Source of the DNA: Protopterus annectens
Taxonomy: Eukaryota; Chordata; Ceratodontiformes; Protopteridae
DNA length: 64,000 nt
Assembly: GCF_019279795.1 (NCBI RefSeq)
Contig: NC_056743.1
Location: forward strand, 628,182,019-628,246,018
Direction of reading: 5' to 3'
The position numbers and the translations under genes were made by a program. Position 1 is the first letter of the stretch. Each line of letters starts with the position of its first letter. The notes under the pieces were generated by a model. The model was not told where the DNA came from. It saw only the letters and a list, made by a program, of their open reading frames with translations, and ran no database searches. Positions 21,900 through 32,488 of the stretch are shown piece after piece.

Positions 21900-23500
21900 C
21901 TTTGTTGACTGTGGTTCTTATGTTAAGGGGTATGGCGTTTCAGATTTTTTCAATGTAGGTGGCGTATAGGGCATCACCTGAGCTATTTTTACTTCTGGTT
22001 ACATCCATTAGTGATTTGTTACTGGATCGCAGCAAGCATTTACTTGAGTATCGATTTAATAGGCATTGTAGAGCTGTTTTTTTCAGGTTGGTAAAACATT
22101 TGATGGGCTATAGTAAGTTGGTTAAGGGTTAGCAGGTTGGGTAGTTCATTCTTTAAGTGCCTGGCAGTAATGAGACCGAAAGGCTGAATCAGTTGCAAAC
22201 TTTGATATTTTGTTATAACGTGTTCATTTTGGCTAAGTCAGATTTGTTTAGATTCATTAATATGGGGGATGTGTAGAGAAGGGTGGAGAATAGGTGGGTT
22301 CTTGCAAGAATGGTTTTAGTATTATTGACAAGGTATTTTTTGCAACTGTACAGAGTTCCAAGTTTTTTGTGGACTTTTATATTGTCTGGGCAATATGTGG
22401 GTCGAACTTCATGTTATGATCTATTATCACACTTAGAAGGTTGGTTTGGGGAACAGGTGCAAAAGGGGTTTTGTTGCTTCAAATTATTTTGAATGAAGGG
22501 ATTGGATCTGTGGCTTTTGTAAGATGAAATAGCATCAGCTTAGTTTGGTTTGGATTCAGTATGAATTATACATATGATAGACATGATCTGACTGCAGTAA
22601 AGCATTCCTGTGCTATTTTTTGTAGTTCCTGGCGGGTTGGGGCAGAAAAGATTAGGGTTTAATTATCTGCATATTGGACCAATGTAGCATGTAGGGTGGC
22701 AGTATGAAGGTTGTTGGTGAATAAATTGAAGAGAAGGGGACCAAGGATAGATCCTTGCAGAACACCTAAGGTAACTGTTAGAACAGGAGATAGGTTATTT
22801 TGCTTTTTTACAGCTTGTTTGTGATCTGATAAGTAATTCTTGAACCATGCAAGAGTGAGGTAGCTTAGACTGAGTTCAGACAGTACAGTTAAGAATTTAT
22901 TATGCGAGACAGTATTAAAAGCTTTAGAAAGGTCTAGGAAGATAGAAGATGCAAGGTTGCTTTCATTCCGGTGTTGATTAATAGTGTTAGTGAAGCTAAT
23001 AAGGGCTGTGGTACTGCAGTGATTAGGGCAGAATCCATGCTGGGTATTTGCTAGAAGCTTGTTGGATAAGTGATGGTATAGAATTTGAGTATGTATGCAC
23101 TTTTCAAGAATTTTTGAAAAAGGTGATAGGATAGCAATGGGCTGGTAATTTGATAGTTCAGTTGAATTATTGCCTTTGTGTAAAGGAGTTATGTGTGATA
23201 TTTTCCAGAGAGCAGAGACATGTTGTGCAGAGATGGAGCGATTGATTAGTAAAGAGAATGGGTATGATATGGCTTTGGCTGCTATTTTGAGGTATTCAGT
23301 CAGTACTCAGTTTGTCTGCTGCAAGGGTTGTGGGTTTACGTTTATTAGGATATTTACATATAGTAGTTGTTGGGATTTGTTATAGGGAAAAGTGGTTGTA
23401 TGAGCTAAAGAAGACAGATTTGGTGGTGGCGTTGAGTAGTTATCATCAGTAAGGGCAGTTATGGATTCAGTGAAATATTTGTTAAACTGGGTAGCAATAT
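21900..23500 (-). pseudogene. L2-like LINE reverse transcriptase
   Basis: Minus translation near 23060-22840 gives QHGFCPNHCSTTALISFTN, SSIFLDLSKAFNTVSHNKFL and LTLAWFKNYLSDHKQAV, then near 22790-22740 GVLQGSILGPLLFNLFTNNL. The catalytic box reads QYADN (about 22660-22680), with the second Asp of YADD replaced by Asn. After it come FILNPNQTKLMLFH and a LLSVIIDHNMKFDPHI block. The order and spacing match the Jockey-superfamily RT in the open copy at 30362-31375. Several stops interrupt it. Confidence 0.85.
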
Positions 23501-23949
23501 TGTAAGTGGAGTTACTGGTGGATGGGGAGGTTGTACTAGTTTGGCCTGGATGCAGAATTTTGTTAATAGCAGACCAGAATTGTTGAGGGTTCTTTTGTGC
23601 TTAGATTATATATCAATATAGTGATTTTTTTGTCAAGTCTGATTTGCTTTTTAGATTTATTTCTTAGTTCCAGGTATTTCTTTTGATTTGTTATGGTTTT
23701 ATTATGGAACAAGGTTTTTGGCTTTATCTCTTTCTTTTAGAAGTGATATTGTTTCTTTGGTAATCCAAGGGCATAGTTGGACTTTATTCTTACTGTACTA
23801 GTGGGAGCCATGTTATTTAGGATGTTTAGGAAAGTAGTATGGAATATTCAGTGGTTTCCAATTACAGAGTTTGAGTGTGGACACAAAGTCTTTGGGTTTC
23901 AAGTGTTTTCTTATATCGAATTTGTTGAAAAGATTAAGTTTTTATTGGG

Positions 23950-24480
23950 TTTACTTGATGTCAGAGAACAAATGTGGGAGGTAGTCACTAAGAGGGTCTG
24001 GGAGGCTACCAGAGTGGTATGATAATGCAGGTCGGTTAGTAAGGATCAAGTCGAGGATGGACTCCTTTTTTGATACTTTGTCAACCCTATCTGTAGTTTG
24101 GACTATTTGAGTGAAGCCGTGGAGGTTAATATGGTCAGTAGGGTGCAGTGAGTTACAGGAGGACCAATGGATATTGAAGTCACCCAGCATGAAAGTTTCC
24201 TGAGGGAGGGTTTTTGATGTCCATTGTAGAATGGATTCTAGTGTGTGGATATTACTACTGGGGGGATATAGGATCCAATTGCATTTACATTTTTCTTTGA
24301 GTTGATTTTTATTCTGGTGAACAGTATCTCTGCATTATTGAAATTTGGAGGGTTGTGGTCAATAATTTCAAGTGCAGGGCTGTTTTTTGGAATAGTAAAG
24401 CAATGCTTCCACCTCTTTTGGATTTTCTATCTTGCCTGTATATGTTGTACCCTGGGGTAACTATTTCATGTTAATTGATT
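23950..24480 (-). pseudogene. L2-like LINE endonuclease (APE type)
   Basis: The minus frame 24190-23951 reads MLGDFNIHWSSCNSLHPTDH, then SILDLILTNRPALSYHSGSL and PDPLSDYLPHLF. These are the GDFN, LDLILTN and SDHLP motifs of AP-like endonucleases in LINEs, with the last His changed to Tyr (SDYLP). Upstream, near 24480-24400, ITKTWLKPEI and KRGGSIALLF match the ETWL and RGGG blocks. The enzyme would nick target DNA. Confidence 0.85.
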
Positions 24481-24899
24481 TCTGGTTTAAGCCAGGTCTT
24501 GGTGATAAGGACTATATCTGAAGAATATATCTGAAGAGTATAGTGAAATGGTGGCATGGTTCTTGTATTTTATTCTGGATGTGAACAATTAAAGATTGTT
24601 GGGTATATAGTAAGTATGGTGGGTTTTGACAGAGAGTGGTTATGAAATGGGGGAGAATGGGATTGTGATATAATGTTGAGATTGATATGGTAGGACAGTA
24701 GCTGAGCTACAAAAATAAGAGTTAGGATAATTGTACAGTGTAAGGTTAACATCTTGTTTTATGTAAGATTCTGTAGAGTAGTTGAGAAAGGAGGTGATTA
24801 GTATATTTTGTAATTTGGGATGAAGTTATGGAGTAACAGCAGGAGGGAGTGTTTACTTAAGTTATGTGTAGTACAGGGGAATAAGCAATGGTGTTTATA

Positions 24900-26276
24900 A
24901 GAGCAGCTGAAGTGTATTTGCAATTAATGGATTGGATTTTTGTGGGTGGGTAGTTTTGTTGGTAAGAGGAGTGGAGAAATAGCTGGGTTGTGAATGGATA
25001 ATTGAGCTAAGGGATTGGCTTGTTTAAAATAAATATATGAGTAGTAGGGGTGGGTGGGATTTGGAGGTAGGATAGAGGAGTGTAGTGAGCCTTAGCATAG
25101 CGAGGGTGAACACAGTAGGCAGAAATTAGACCAGAGTAGCAAGTGCTTCAGAAACTATCAGAAAAAGTGAGTCATTCTAGGTAGGTAACAACTAAGAGCA
25201 ATACTTGTAACTGTAATATATTTGATTAAAGTAAAGCAGAGTGAAATGGTCACGAGTAATATCTTAAGCGTGTGCCAAAAACACAAAAGTAATACAGTTT
25301 TCTTATTGGGTTTTCAATCAAGCTACAGGATTATTAGGAATTCAGAGAGCAGCTTGTTTTTCCCGTATTCAAGGGACTTAATGTGCTCCATGTATGGCAC
25401 AATACAAAATATTGCAGGACACTATCAGGGCTAAAATTTAGTGCAGAAAGAAAAGCAGTTGCCTAATAGTTAAACTGAAATTAACTGTGATGGGATACTT
25501 GATATCTGTTTGATAAAAAATTAAGTGCTACAGGAAAAGTGGAAAAGCAGATGCCTAGTAGTTATACTGATAGCAGAATCATATAATTTGACGTCCTGAC
25601 CAATAAAAATACTCAATTTCTCCCAGGAACCTATCATAAGGCTGAGGTTAATTGTTAAGGAAAGCTCCTAGTATTTTTACTGTGATGTGAAGGCAGATTG
25701 TACATTTACTGTACTGACCAGTACAAATGTTTATTTTGGCCCAGGAACCTATCACAATGCTGTAATAAATTATATAGGACAGTTATAAGTTTTTATACTG
25801 TGGTCTGAGTGCAGAATTCATTATAGACACAGGTTAAAAGGCTCAAAGTTGCCGAGGGACTTATCACAGGCAGGAGTAAGATGGGGGAGGGGACACTAAT
25901 GTCATCCAGGTTGGTGTGCATGTCACTCATAAAAAGTTTTTATGTTTTTCAGTTAAATAAAATTAGCAGAATAGCAGAATCTTAGTTGAGCTCAGGGAGA
26001 AAAAACATACTGTACTGTACTACAGTATCCCTTTTCAGGTCTTAGGCTGCAGGATTTATTAAGGGTTGAGTTTGTGTGTCAGCAAGAAAGCTCTAGCATA
26101 GTGGGATGCAACCTTATACTGTAATGTAGTTTCTGTGAAGATGTACTATACTACAGGATCCTTTTTCAGGTCTTAGGCTATAGTGTTTACTGAGGGCTGA
26201 GGTTGTGTGTCAGTAAGAAAGCTCTAGCACAGTTGGATGCAGACTTATACTGTAATGTAGTTTCTGTGAGAAGTGG
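24900..26276 (-). promoter_or_regulatory. 5' region of the L2-like LINE, with tandem repeats
   Basis: About 1.4 kb without recognisable coding sequence. It contains two direct repeats of about 130 bp at 26012-26276, and a looser pair of similar length at about 25560-25830 ('cccaggaacctatcataagg' versus 'cccaggaacctatcacaatg'). A position at the LINE 5' end and a monomeric structure recall promoter-bearing 5' UTR repeats of other LINEs. The regulatory role is inferred. Confidence 0.45.
26012..26276. repeat. tandem duplication, two units of about 132 bp
   Basis: Both units run from 'gtactactacag'-like sequence through 'ttttcaggtcttaggct', 'ttgtgtgtcag(c/t)aagaaag', 'ctctagca' and 'cttatactgtaatgtagttt'. 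They abut near 26142. The second ends where gypsy integrase sequence begins. Confidence 0.85.
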
Positions 26277-26500
26277 TGAGCACATACTACCAAATTCTGT
26301 ATTACATCTCCCTGCAGACCTCCTTTAGAGACCCATTCCCTGTAGAACAGCCCTCTGTTCCAGTATTTCATCTCCCTCTGCCCTTGACTGTCTGAAGCCT
26401 CCTTGGCTAGCTCTCTCACATCATGTAAAGTAGTGTGTGACAGCTGAGTCTGCCTCAATGCCTTCTTACTGACTCTCCTCTGTTCCTCTTCCAAAGAAAG
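26277..26500 (-). pseudogene. Ty3/gypsy (Gmr1-like) integrase N-terminus
   Basis: The minus frame 26662-26210 contains NRGLFYREWVSKGG and QNLVVCAHHFSQKL. It resembles the gypsy integrase start (LxYRxW..., QLVVPxxFR...) that precedes the HHCC domain. It ends where the LINE begins, and the next expected block (IADDIPFAGH) resumes at about 21150 on the other side. Together the pieces show one element cut by the LINE. Confidence 0.65.
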
Positions 26501-26759
26501 TCTATTACCATCTGCCAGTGGTACCTCATGTTCTAGCTGGCTACTATGCCACTCCCCTAGAAGTATCACCTTCCAAGGGAAGCTGAGTATCTTTCCCCTG
26601 CTGTGACTCAGATCCTGGGATACTGCTACTGGCCAGGTCATTCTCTGAAGTAATGGCATCACCAGCTTAAGATAGAAGTGTAGGCTCTGGCTGCCTTCCT
26701 CAAATGTTTGCCTCTATGCCTGGCTGCATGTAACATGTAACATGTACACACAATACTGT

Positions 26760-27080
26760 ATGGTCAAAGTAATTTACTATTAGTACATCATCAAGAATGT
26801 CATCAAAGATTGCCACCTCCTTTCTACCATGTTCCCCATTCCAGTTCCAGATAGACTCTAGCCAAAGGTATCTGAAAAGATTTTCCACCTAGGGCTCTAA
26901 ATGGAGTGGACTACCCAGGCAAGTAGTTATCCTGACTGACAACTGGAGATTTGACTATGGTTATGTCTGAGGCTGCATCCCTTTTTGGCTTCCTTCTGTT
27001 CAACAAGGATAGGATACTTGTGAGAGTTACGTACAGCTGTTGTCTCTAAACAACTGTCCACTGTCAAAGCGCTAATCTTA
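26760..27080 (-). pseudogene. Ty3/gypsy (Gmr1-like) protease
   Basis: Minus translation gives HKYPILVEQKEAKKG (about 27020-26980), a degraded active-site stretch, then FRALGGKSFQIPLARVYLEL and IFDDILDDVLIVNYFDHTVL (frame 26888-26700). The order fits a retropepsin: PILV, D(T/S)GA lost, ALGGK..IPLA, then the ILDDVLIGNDF-like flap end. The catalytic DSG/DTG triad cannot be seen. It lies between the gag zinc knuckle and integrase. Confidence 0.6.
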
Positions 27081-27124
27081 ATTGATACTTCCTGAGAACC
27101 TTGTTCTCTCTCTGCCTTAGTGGA

Positions 27125-27800
27125 CAACGAGAGTGTACATGCCTTATTTTGTTACATTTAAAACAACTAACCCCAAAACTGGGCACATACCTAAACTGTG
27201 GCTTTCCTGTTGTCCTGTGTTACCTGCTAGAATAGCTTAGTCTACCCCCAGGAGTTCTACTATATATATGTGCAGTGGTGCCCACCCCCCATCCAGTGAC
27301 AAAGTACTAGCTAAGCAAAGGTCCCCGTGTCTCCCCATCCAGTAAGCAGTGTTACACACACACAGTCTGCCACCTAAACTCTTGCCCTCAGGCAGAGTGC
27401 TAAGGGCTTATCCCCGACCAAAATATCTGTAAGTATTTCAGATGTGGTGATCTTATATATACTCACCCATCAGTGAAACTAAGTGATTATTTCTGTAGTA
27501 TACTTAGTCAAACTTTCACCTGCCTTTCTCTTGTATTCTCTGAACTGTTTTTCTGTACATCTCTGCTGTTAACTTGTAACAAGCAAGCAATTTCTTTATT
27601 TACTTTTGACATAAATTAAGCAGCCAACATGACTGAGCTTAGAAACTCTATGCATTACTTCACACGTTAGCAGGAAAGTTAAAAATCTGACCCACTGTCT
27701 ACAGTCAGCTTGGTGCTGAAATTACACTCTCTCAAAGGCCCTGATATAGCAAGCCAAACCATCCTCCTTATTATAGTGAAGAAAACATTTTTTTTACTGA
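27125..27800 (-). pseudogene. Ty3/gypsy (Gmr1-like) gag, main part with zinc knuckle
   Basis: Minus translation from 27780 gives LACYIRAFERV, WVRFLTFLLTCEVMHRVSKL and FREYKRKAGESLTKYTTEI, then YKITTSEILTDILVGDKPL. This is the capsid pattern of Ty3/gypsy gag. Near 27175-27130 SCFKCNKIRHVHSRCP is a CX2CX4HX4C zinc knuckle, the RNA-binding nucleocapsid motif. Several stops and frameshifts occur. Confidence 0.8.
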
Positions 27801-27804
27801 ACTG

Positions 27805-27823
27805 GGCTTCCTGCATGTGATTT

Positions 27824-27889
<66 letters not shown>

Positions 27890-28190
27890 GTCTATCTATC
27901 TACCTGTTTATCTTTTGTTTGCCGGGTTAGTGGATTAGTCTGACTAGACTAGTGGCCTCTTTCACAGGAGACTGGAGGTGTTACTTGAACTGCTAAGGGA
28001 AATTCGGGCAGGGCATCAGGAAATGTCCCCTACACTTTTTGATAGGTGCAATGGGATCTTATACATCCACATGAGCTACCACCAATTCAAACAGATGACG
28101 CTTTGGTTTAACATCTCATCTGAAGGATTTTCTTCCTCTACCATAACTTGCATGCTACTGGGATAGAAAGATCATCTCCTTTTCAGTCTG
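27805..28190 (-). mobile_element. L2-tailed short element with (GATA)n tail
   Basis: Read on the minus strand: a block with 'gatgttaaaccaaag' and 'aagatcccattgcacctatc', then 'ggccactagtctagtcagac', 'taacccggcaaacaaaagat' and a (GATA)n tail. The last part is the L2-like 3' signature. The upstream block is shared with 11385-11500. It splits the gypsy gag. It is either a 5'-truncated LINE or an L2-dependent SINE. I see no tRNA-like head. Confidence 0.6.
27826..27903. repeat. (TATC)n microsatellite
   Basis: About 19 tandem tetramers with one TCTG variant, forming the tail of the element at 27805-28190. Confidence 0.95.
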
Positions 28191-28194
28191 GCAT

Positions 28195-28340
28195 CACTTT
28201 ATTATCTCCTCTGCTTCCAGTTGTTGCATTCGCTCAGCTGTTTCAAGTTTCATGTTGTTGCCTTCTAATGCCAGTCTCTGCAGTTCCAGAAGGACTGTAA
28301 AGTTCTCTTGGGATGGAAATGACTGTCCTTGTTAGTTTCC
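28195..28340 (-). pseudogene. Ty3/gypsy (Gmr1-like) gag N-terminal coiled coil
   Basis: The minus strand gives NFTVLLELQRLALEGNNMKL and ETAERMQQLEAEEIIK, a heptad-rich helix like the N-terminal part of many vertebrate gypsy gag proteins. It has the same orientation as the gag body at 27125-27800 and is separated from it only by the inserted short element. I therefore place it as the upstream part of the same gag. The start codon and LTR were not found. Confidence 0.55.
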
Positions 28341-30030
28341 TGTCTATTTTCTCCATGCTGCACTGTGCACAAAGATACCACTATCTCAGATAAAACAGTA
28401 CATAAGTATTCTTATAATAAATAAATAAATACCAGCCACAAGAGCTTAAAGGTAAACAAATGAACTTTACTTACATAAAAAGCAAAATAGTGGCACACAC
28501 AAGGAAAATAATAAAAGAAAAAAATAAACATATGTAGGAGGAAGAAACTAAGCTCCAGATATCTAAGTTTGCTGGTTAGCTTATTACAAGAATACTGTCC
28601 CTAAATACATAATATTCACAGATGACTGCACAGAACACAAGGCAAGACAAAACGGCATCAACTGCTATAGTGTAGCATTAGATTTCTCTCAACGCTCAGT
28701 GTTTGTGACATCATCATTGTCCAGTTGTTGGAGGAACATATTGTAAAACCAGTTATTTTACTCATCATAACAGCCACTGAGGTTTGTGAAAACATTACAA
28801 TTTCCTTAAATCCTAAATCCCAGTTTTGTATTATAGTCCTTGTATCAATTACAGCCCCACTGGTCTTCCATCTTTTGTTTGTTTTATTAAGAAGAGATGC
28901 CAACACATATGGAACTTCACACATTTCAAACACATTCCCTGTTCCTTACATTCAGAAAAATGGAGATCTACATTCCTAACATAAGAACACAGACTGCAGA
29001 AAAACATGAGAGAAAGAAAAGAAGGAATACAGCCTGTTTCAGTTAGACTGGCATTGTAACAATTGCTTTTCATTTAGCCTGACATTACTGTGGCTTCACA
29101 TTTAATTTTTCTTACAGTTGTCTTAATGTGCTTCTTAATCATTATCTGATATGATGATCTCCAGAGTGTCTAACTTGTAAAATATTTTTGTGAAACTGTG
29201 TTAAAATAATTCAAGGGAACATTCAGCCGTAAGCATTCTACTAGCTACTGCTTTGGGATGGGTGGACAAATATGGTGTTGGAGGTGTAAGAGTGGGTCTA
29301 AGCAGTTGTGTAAGAACATGTAGCCTAGTCACTAAAAGAATGGACAAGCTAGATGAGACCGGCGGTTTGTATCTGCCACAATCTCTGTGCCATTCATGAC
29401 TCTGTGGGATGGTTTAACACCCAGATGAAAGGTCTCCATGTAATTGTTTTCAAGGAGTGGTAACTAACTAGAAAACCTCCAGAATGAGGAGCATACCAAA
29501 ATTAATAACAACTGAAATAAAAAGGAGAAGAAAAAAATGTGAAGAACTGTGACCTTTTCCATACTTTTGATTATGTTATGAAGTTGACTATGTACTTTCT
29601 CATTCATATTTGATTGCTAGTGTACATAATATCATACCACACTAACTATATGGTCTCTGATCAGATGTTATATCACAGTCTCTTTATGTTTAAATCTGAA
29701 TATATTGGTCCTAACTGTATTTTCTCTGACTGTACTTAGAAATATTATTAGCCTTTTGGCCGTGTGCTGGCAATCTTGGTGCAGTATATTTTACAAACAG
29801 AAAAAGATTTATGACATAAGTATTACAAATCAGGATTCAAGAGCTTGCCTGTGCATTCATCATGACCAGCAATGATTAACAGTGTTGAAAGCCTTTTGCT
29901 GGTTGTACGTTTGTTGTTTTGAAAGGCATTTTGTTTGCAAGATGTAAACAGAAAGTCACTTCCTCAATATTTTAGCTTCTCACCAGAGCATAGGCCCTGT
30001 CTGAGAACTTTGTATGGTTTTGATAAAACC
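28341..30030. other. unassigned sequence
   Basis: About 1.7 kb with no firm element. An A-rich run at 28415-28430 could be a LINE tail. The minus frame 28933-28658 has a faint hAT-transposase-like look (NWDLGFKEIVMFSQTSVAVM) but lacks the following cysteine/histidine block, so I leave it unassigned. Confidence 0.35.
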
Positions 30031-31385
30031 ATTTTATTTTATTTATTTATTTTTATTTTATTTTACATTTGTTGACCGGGCTAGTCCAACTGGATATATA
30101 TCCGTTTACAGTAGAGGCCTGGGGAGAAAAGCTCCAGTACAGGCAAAACAAACAATGCTATATCACAAAAAATTATTTTGAAAAAAATATATAAAAGGTA
30201 AAAAAAGAGAATTGCAAAATAAAATCTAAATACTTATAAGATAAGTTCAACAAATTAAAAATAGGCATACTTTTAAGAAGTAACTCTCAACAATAGAAAG
30301 TGTAAGTTAGGAGCTCAGAAGGGGGGATGGGTAGCAAAATTAGATGTGAGGAGACATACTTTCAGTCGGGATTAGTACAAGGACATAGCCATTGAGTTTT
30401 AAGATGTTCTTTGATATGTTTTTTGAACAGAGAGGTAGAGTCTTGATTAGTTATTTCTTGAGGGAGTTGATTCCAGTGTTTACCTATGGAATTTGAAATT
30501 AATGCATCCCCAGCTTTATTGTATGATTTAGTTGAGGATACTAGGAGTTTATTTGCAGAGCGAAGTGTGGCTAGATTTTTATAAGGAAAAATCAGTTTTG
30601 CCAGGCTAGGAGTATTATCAGGGAAGTGAAGGGTCTTATGAATGACAAGTAATTGTTGGTAGAGTAGGTGGTTGTTTAGCTCTAGCCAATTTAGTTGTTT
30701 GAGGTTGAGACAGTGGTGAGTTCTGAGGGAAGTAGCAGTAATGAATCTGGCTATACTATTATAACAGGTAGAGAGTTTGGTAATGTTATTTTTAGATAAG
30801 GTAGTATATATAGCTGAGGCATAAAAAAGGGTGGAGATCAGGTGGGTCTGTGCAATGTTTTTTCTGGCTGCTGGGGTAAGGAAGGGTTTAATTCTGTAAA
30901 GTGTCCCAATTTTTTTATTAACAGCTTTAATAGTAGTGTTAATATGGTCATCAAAGTTGAGATGGTTGTCAATGGTTACACCTAATAGTCGAGTGGTTTT
31001 ATCAGGGTTAATAGAGGTAGAATTATTTGAGGAGATAGTGAAGAATGGTGTAGGAGATTTATTAGTAGGAGTAAAGAGAAGAAGCTTAGTTTTTTTGGGG
31101 TTAAGGAGGAGGCAGTGTTGCATAAACCATTTTTCAACGTTTTGGAAAGCTGTTTGGGTGATGGACTGGAGGGAGGAAACATTTTTAGCAGTGCAGATCA
31201 AAGTCGAGTCATCTGCATATTGGATGCAGGTAGCTTGTGGCACATTCAAATAAAGGTCATTGATAAATAATGAGAAAAGAAGGGGTCCTAAGATTGATCC
31301 TTGTGGAACACCAACATTTACTGGAAGTAAGCACGATAGGTTGTTCCCCCAGTCTTGAGATTTCACCACCAGCAAGGATGCCTCT
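30031..31385 (-). mobile_element. L2-like LINE, 5'-truncated, youngest-looking copy
   Basis: The left end is a TTTATT-rich tail (30031-30066), then 'acatttgttgaccgggctag' and 'ggcctggggagaaaagctcc'. A 3' UTR of about 200 bp precedes the open frame 30362-31375. The copy starts abruptly at about 31385 inside the RT. Its uninterrupted 337 codons contrast with every other L2-like copy here, suggesting recent insertion. Confidence 0.9.
30362..31375 (-). CDS. L2-like LINE ORF2 C-terminal half (RT), open frame
   Basis: A 337-residue open frame. Residues about 20-40 carry NVGVPQGSILGPLLFSLFIN. The catalytic motif QYADDSTLI is at about 57-65 (both Asp present). LLLNPKKTKLLLF lies at about 89-101, GVTIDNHLNFDDHIN near 130-145, and the C-terminal block HWNQLPQEI with LFKKHIKEHLK at 300-330. 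This is the palm, thumb and C-terminal region of a Jockey-superfamily RT. The fingers and the endonuclease are missing through 5' truncation, so no functional enzyme can be made. The ATG at 31375 is incidental. Confidence 0.9.
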   Translation of the reverse strand: MLVVKSQDWGNNLSCLLPVNVGVPQGSILGPLLFSLFINDLYLNVPQATCIQYADDSTLICTAKNVSSLQSITQTAFQNVEKWFMQHCLLLNPKKTKLLLFTPTNKSPTPFFTISSNNSTSINPDKTTRLLGVTIDNHLNFDDHINTTIKAVNKKIGTLYRIKPFLTPAARKNIAQTHLISTLFYASAIYTTLSKNNITKLSTCYNSIARFITATSLRTHHCLNLKQLNWLELNNHLLYQQLLVIHKTLHFPDNTPSLAKLIFPYKNLATLRSANKLLVSSTKSYNKAGDALISNSIGKHWNQLPQEITNQDSTSLFKKHIKEHLKTQWLCPCTNPD

Positions 31386-32260
31386 GCTCCAGCTAGAGCC
31401 AGTTCAAGTAATCAGAAAAAGAAGGATCTTTTAATTGGCACTAGTGAAGAAAATACTCCATGAGGTTCTTAAATTCTTTTTACAGCTGGGTAGCTTCACA
31501 ATTAATGTACAGACTGAATACAGTGAATCACAAGCAAGTGTTTCAGCCTTAATATTTATCACAATATTTTAAAAGTTGGCTGTTTTTATTCCTGTATTTT
31601 GTTTACTGAACTCTATACTTAATGAAATGTTTATGTTGAATATTGCATCTGTATTGTTGAACTTTACTCATGCAGTTCAAAATAAGGCAGTACAATAAAT
31701 GACTGTTTAATAACAATTTCTCTGATACTAAAGGCAATCAAAAATAATTGAGTGCAAAAGAGTTTTTCGTGTCTGTGGTTTCAGTAATCTTGATTCAGTT
31801 TAGTTAGATGCTCAGATACTGCTGAGCCACTTGCCTTTTCTTTGAGGAAAGAAAGGGCTTTTATTTGCAGCCACAGAGCCCCCTAAGGGTGTGTTTTGGG
31901 AAGCTGCATCAGATGGTCAGTGCTGGATATGGCAGACTTTGTCACACTGGGAAGTTTGCAACATTCTTGTTCATTGGTCATTGCATATCCACGCTTAGAA
32001 AAGAGGGGCTATAAAAATGGTAGGGAAGAGTCAAACAAGTTATATGCTCCTGTTATTGTTATCAAACCTAATTTAATTTTCATTCCTAGAATTTGCCTTA
32101 CCCAATATGCAAATAATTTTCTGAGATCTTCAACATGTAATAATATAAGCTTTTCTGATTAAAATCAGTAAGAGGTGGTCCCACTTTCTTAAGAAAGCAT
32201 CTACTTTTATAAGTATATTGAAAAACATTGTTATCTAGACAGGCCTACAGCATAGAGAGA
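31386..32260. other. unassigned sequence
   Basis: No repeat or coding signature recognised. The small frame at 31896-32162 has no family motif. Confidence 0.4.
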
Positions 32261-32338
32261 GTGTGTGTGTGTGTATGTGTGTGTGCGTGCATGCATGTGT
32301 TTCCGTGTGTGTGTGCGTGTGTACATGTGTGTGTGTGT

Positions 32339-32406
<68 letters not shown>

Positions 32407-32409
32407 GCT

Positions 32410-32470
<61 letters not shown>

Positions 32471-32488
32471 ATATGTTTGTGTGTGTGC
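32261..32488. repeat. (TG)n microsatellite
   Basis: About 225 bp of TG dinucleotides with interspersed CG, AT and TT variants. Long open frames over it in both strands are low-complexity artefacts. Confidence 0.98.

Larger units (their letters stand above)
21168..26276 (-). mobile_element. L2-like LINE, near full length (5.1 kb)
   Basis: Inserted into the gypsy integrase. The left end is the TTTATTTATTTT tail plus 'acatttgtttaccgtgaaag' and 'ggagacccgaggagaaaagt', the LINE's 3' end. RT lies at about 21900-23500, apurinic-type endonuclease at about 23950-24480, and a long 5' region at 24.9-26.28 kb ends in tandem repeats. Intact gypsy sequence resumes on each side. Element length and domain order (endonuclease, then RT) fit an L2-clade LINE with a single long ORF2. 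I found no clear ORF1. All frames carry many stops. Confidence 0.8.

Noticed and set aside
28658..28990. Possible hAT transposase remnant on the minus strand
   Set aside because: One phrase resembles a transposase core, but the expected Cys/His and dimerisation blocks are absent in any frame.
31386..32260. Host gene exon
   Set aside because: Inspected in all frames for splice-flanked conserved coding sequence; none could be supported here or in the other unassigned gaps.
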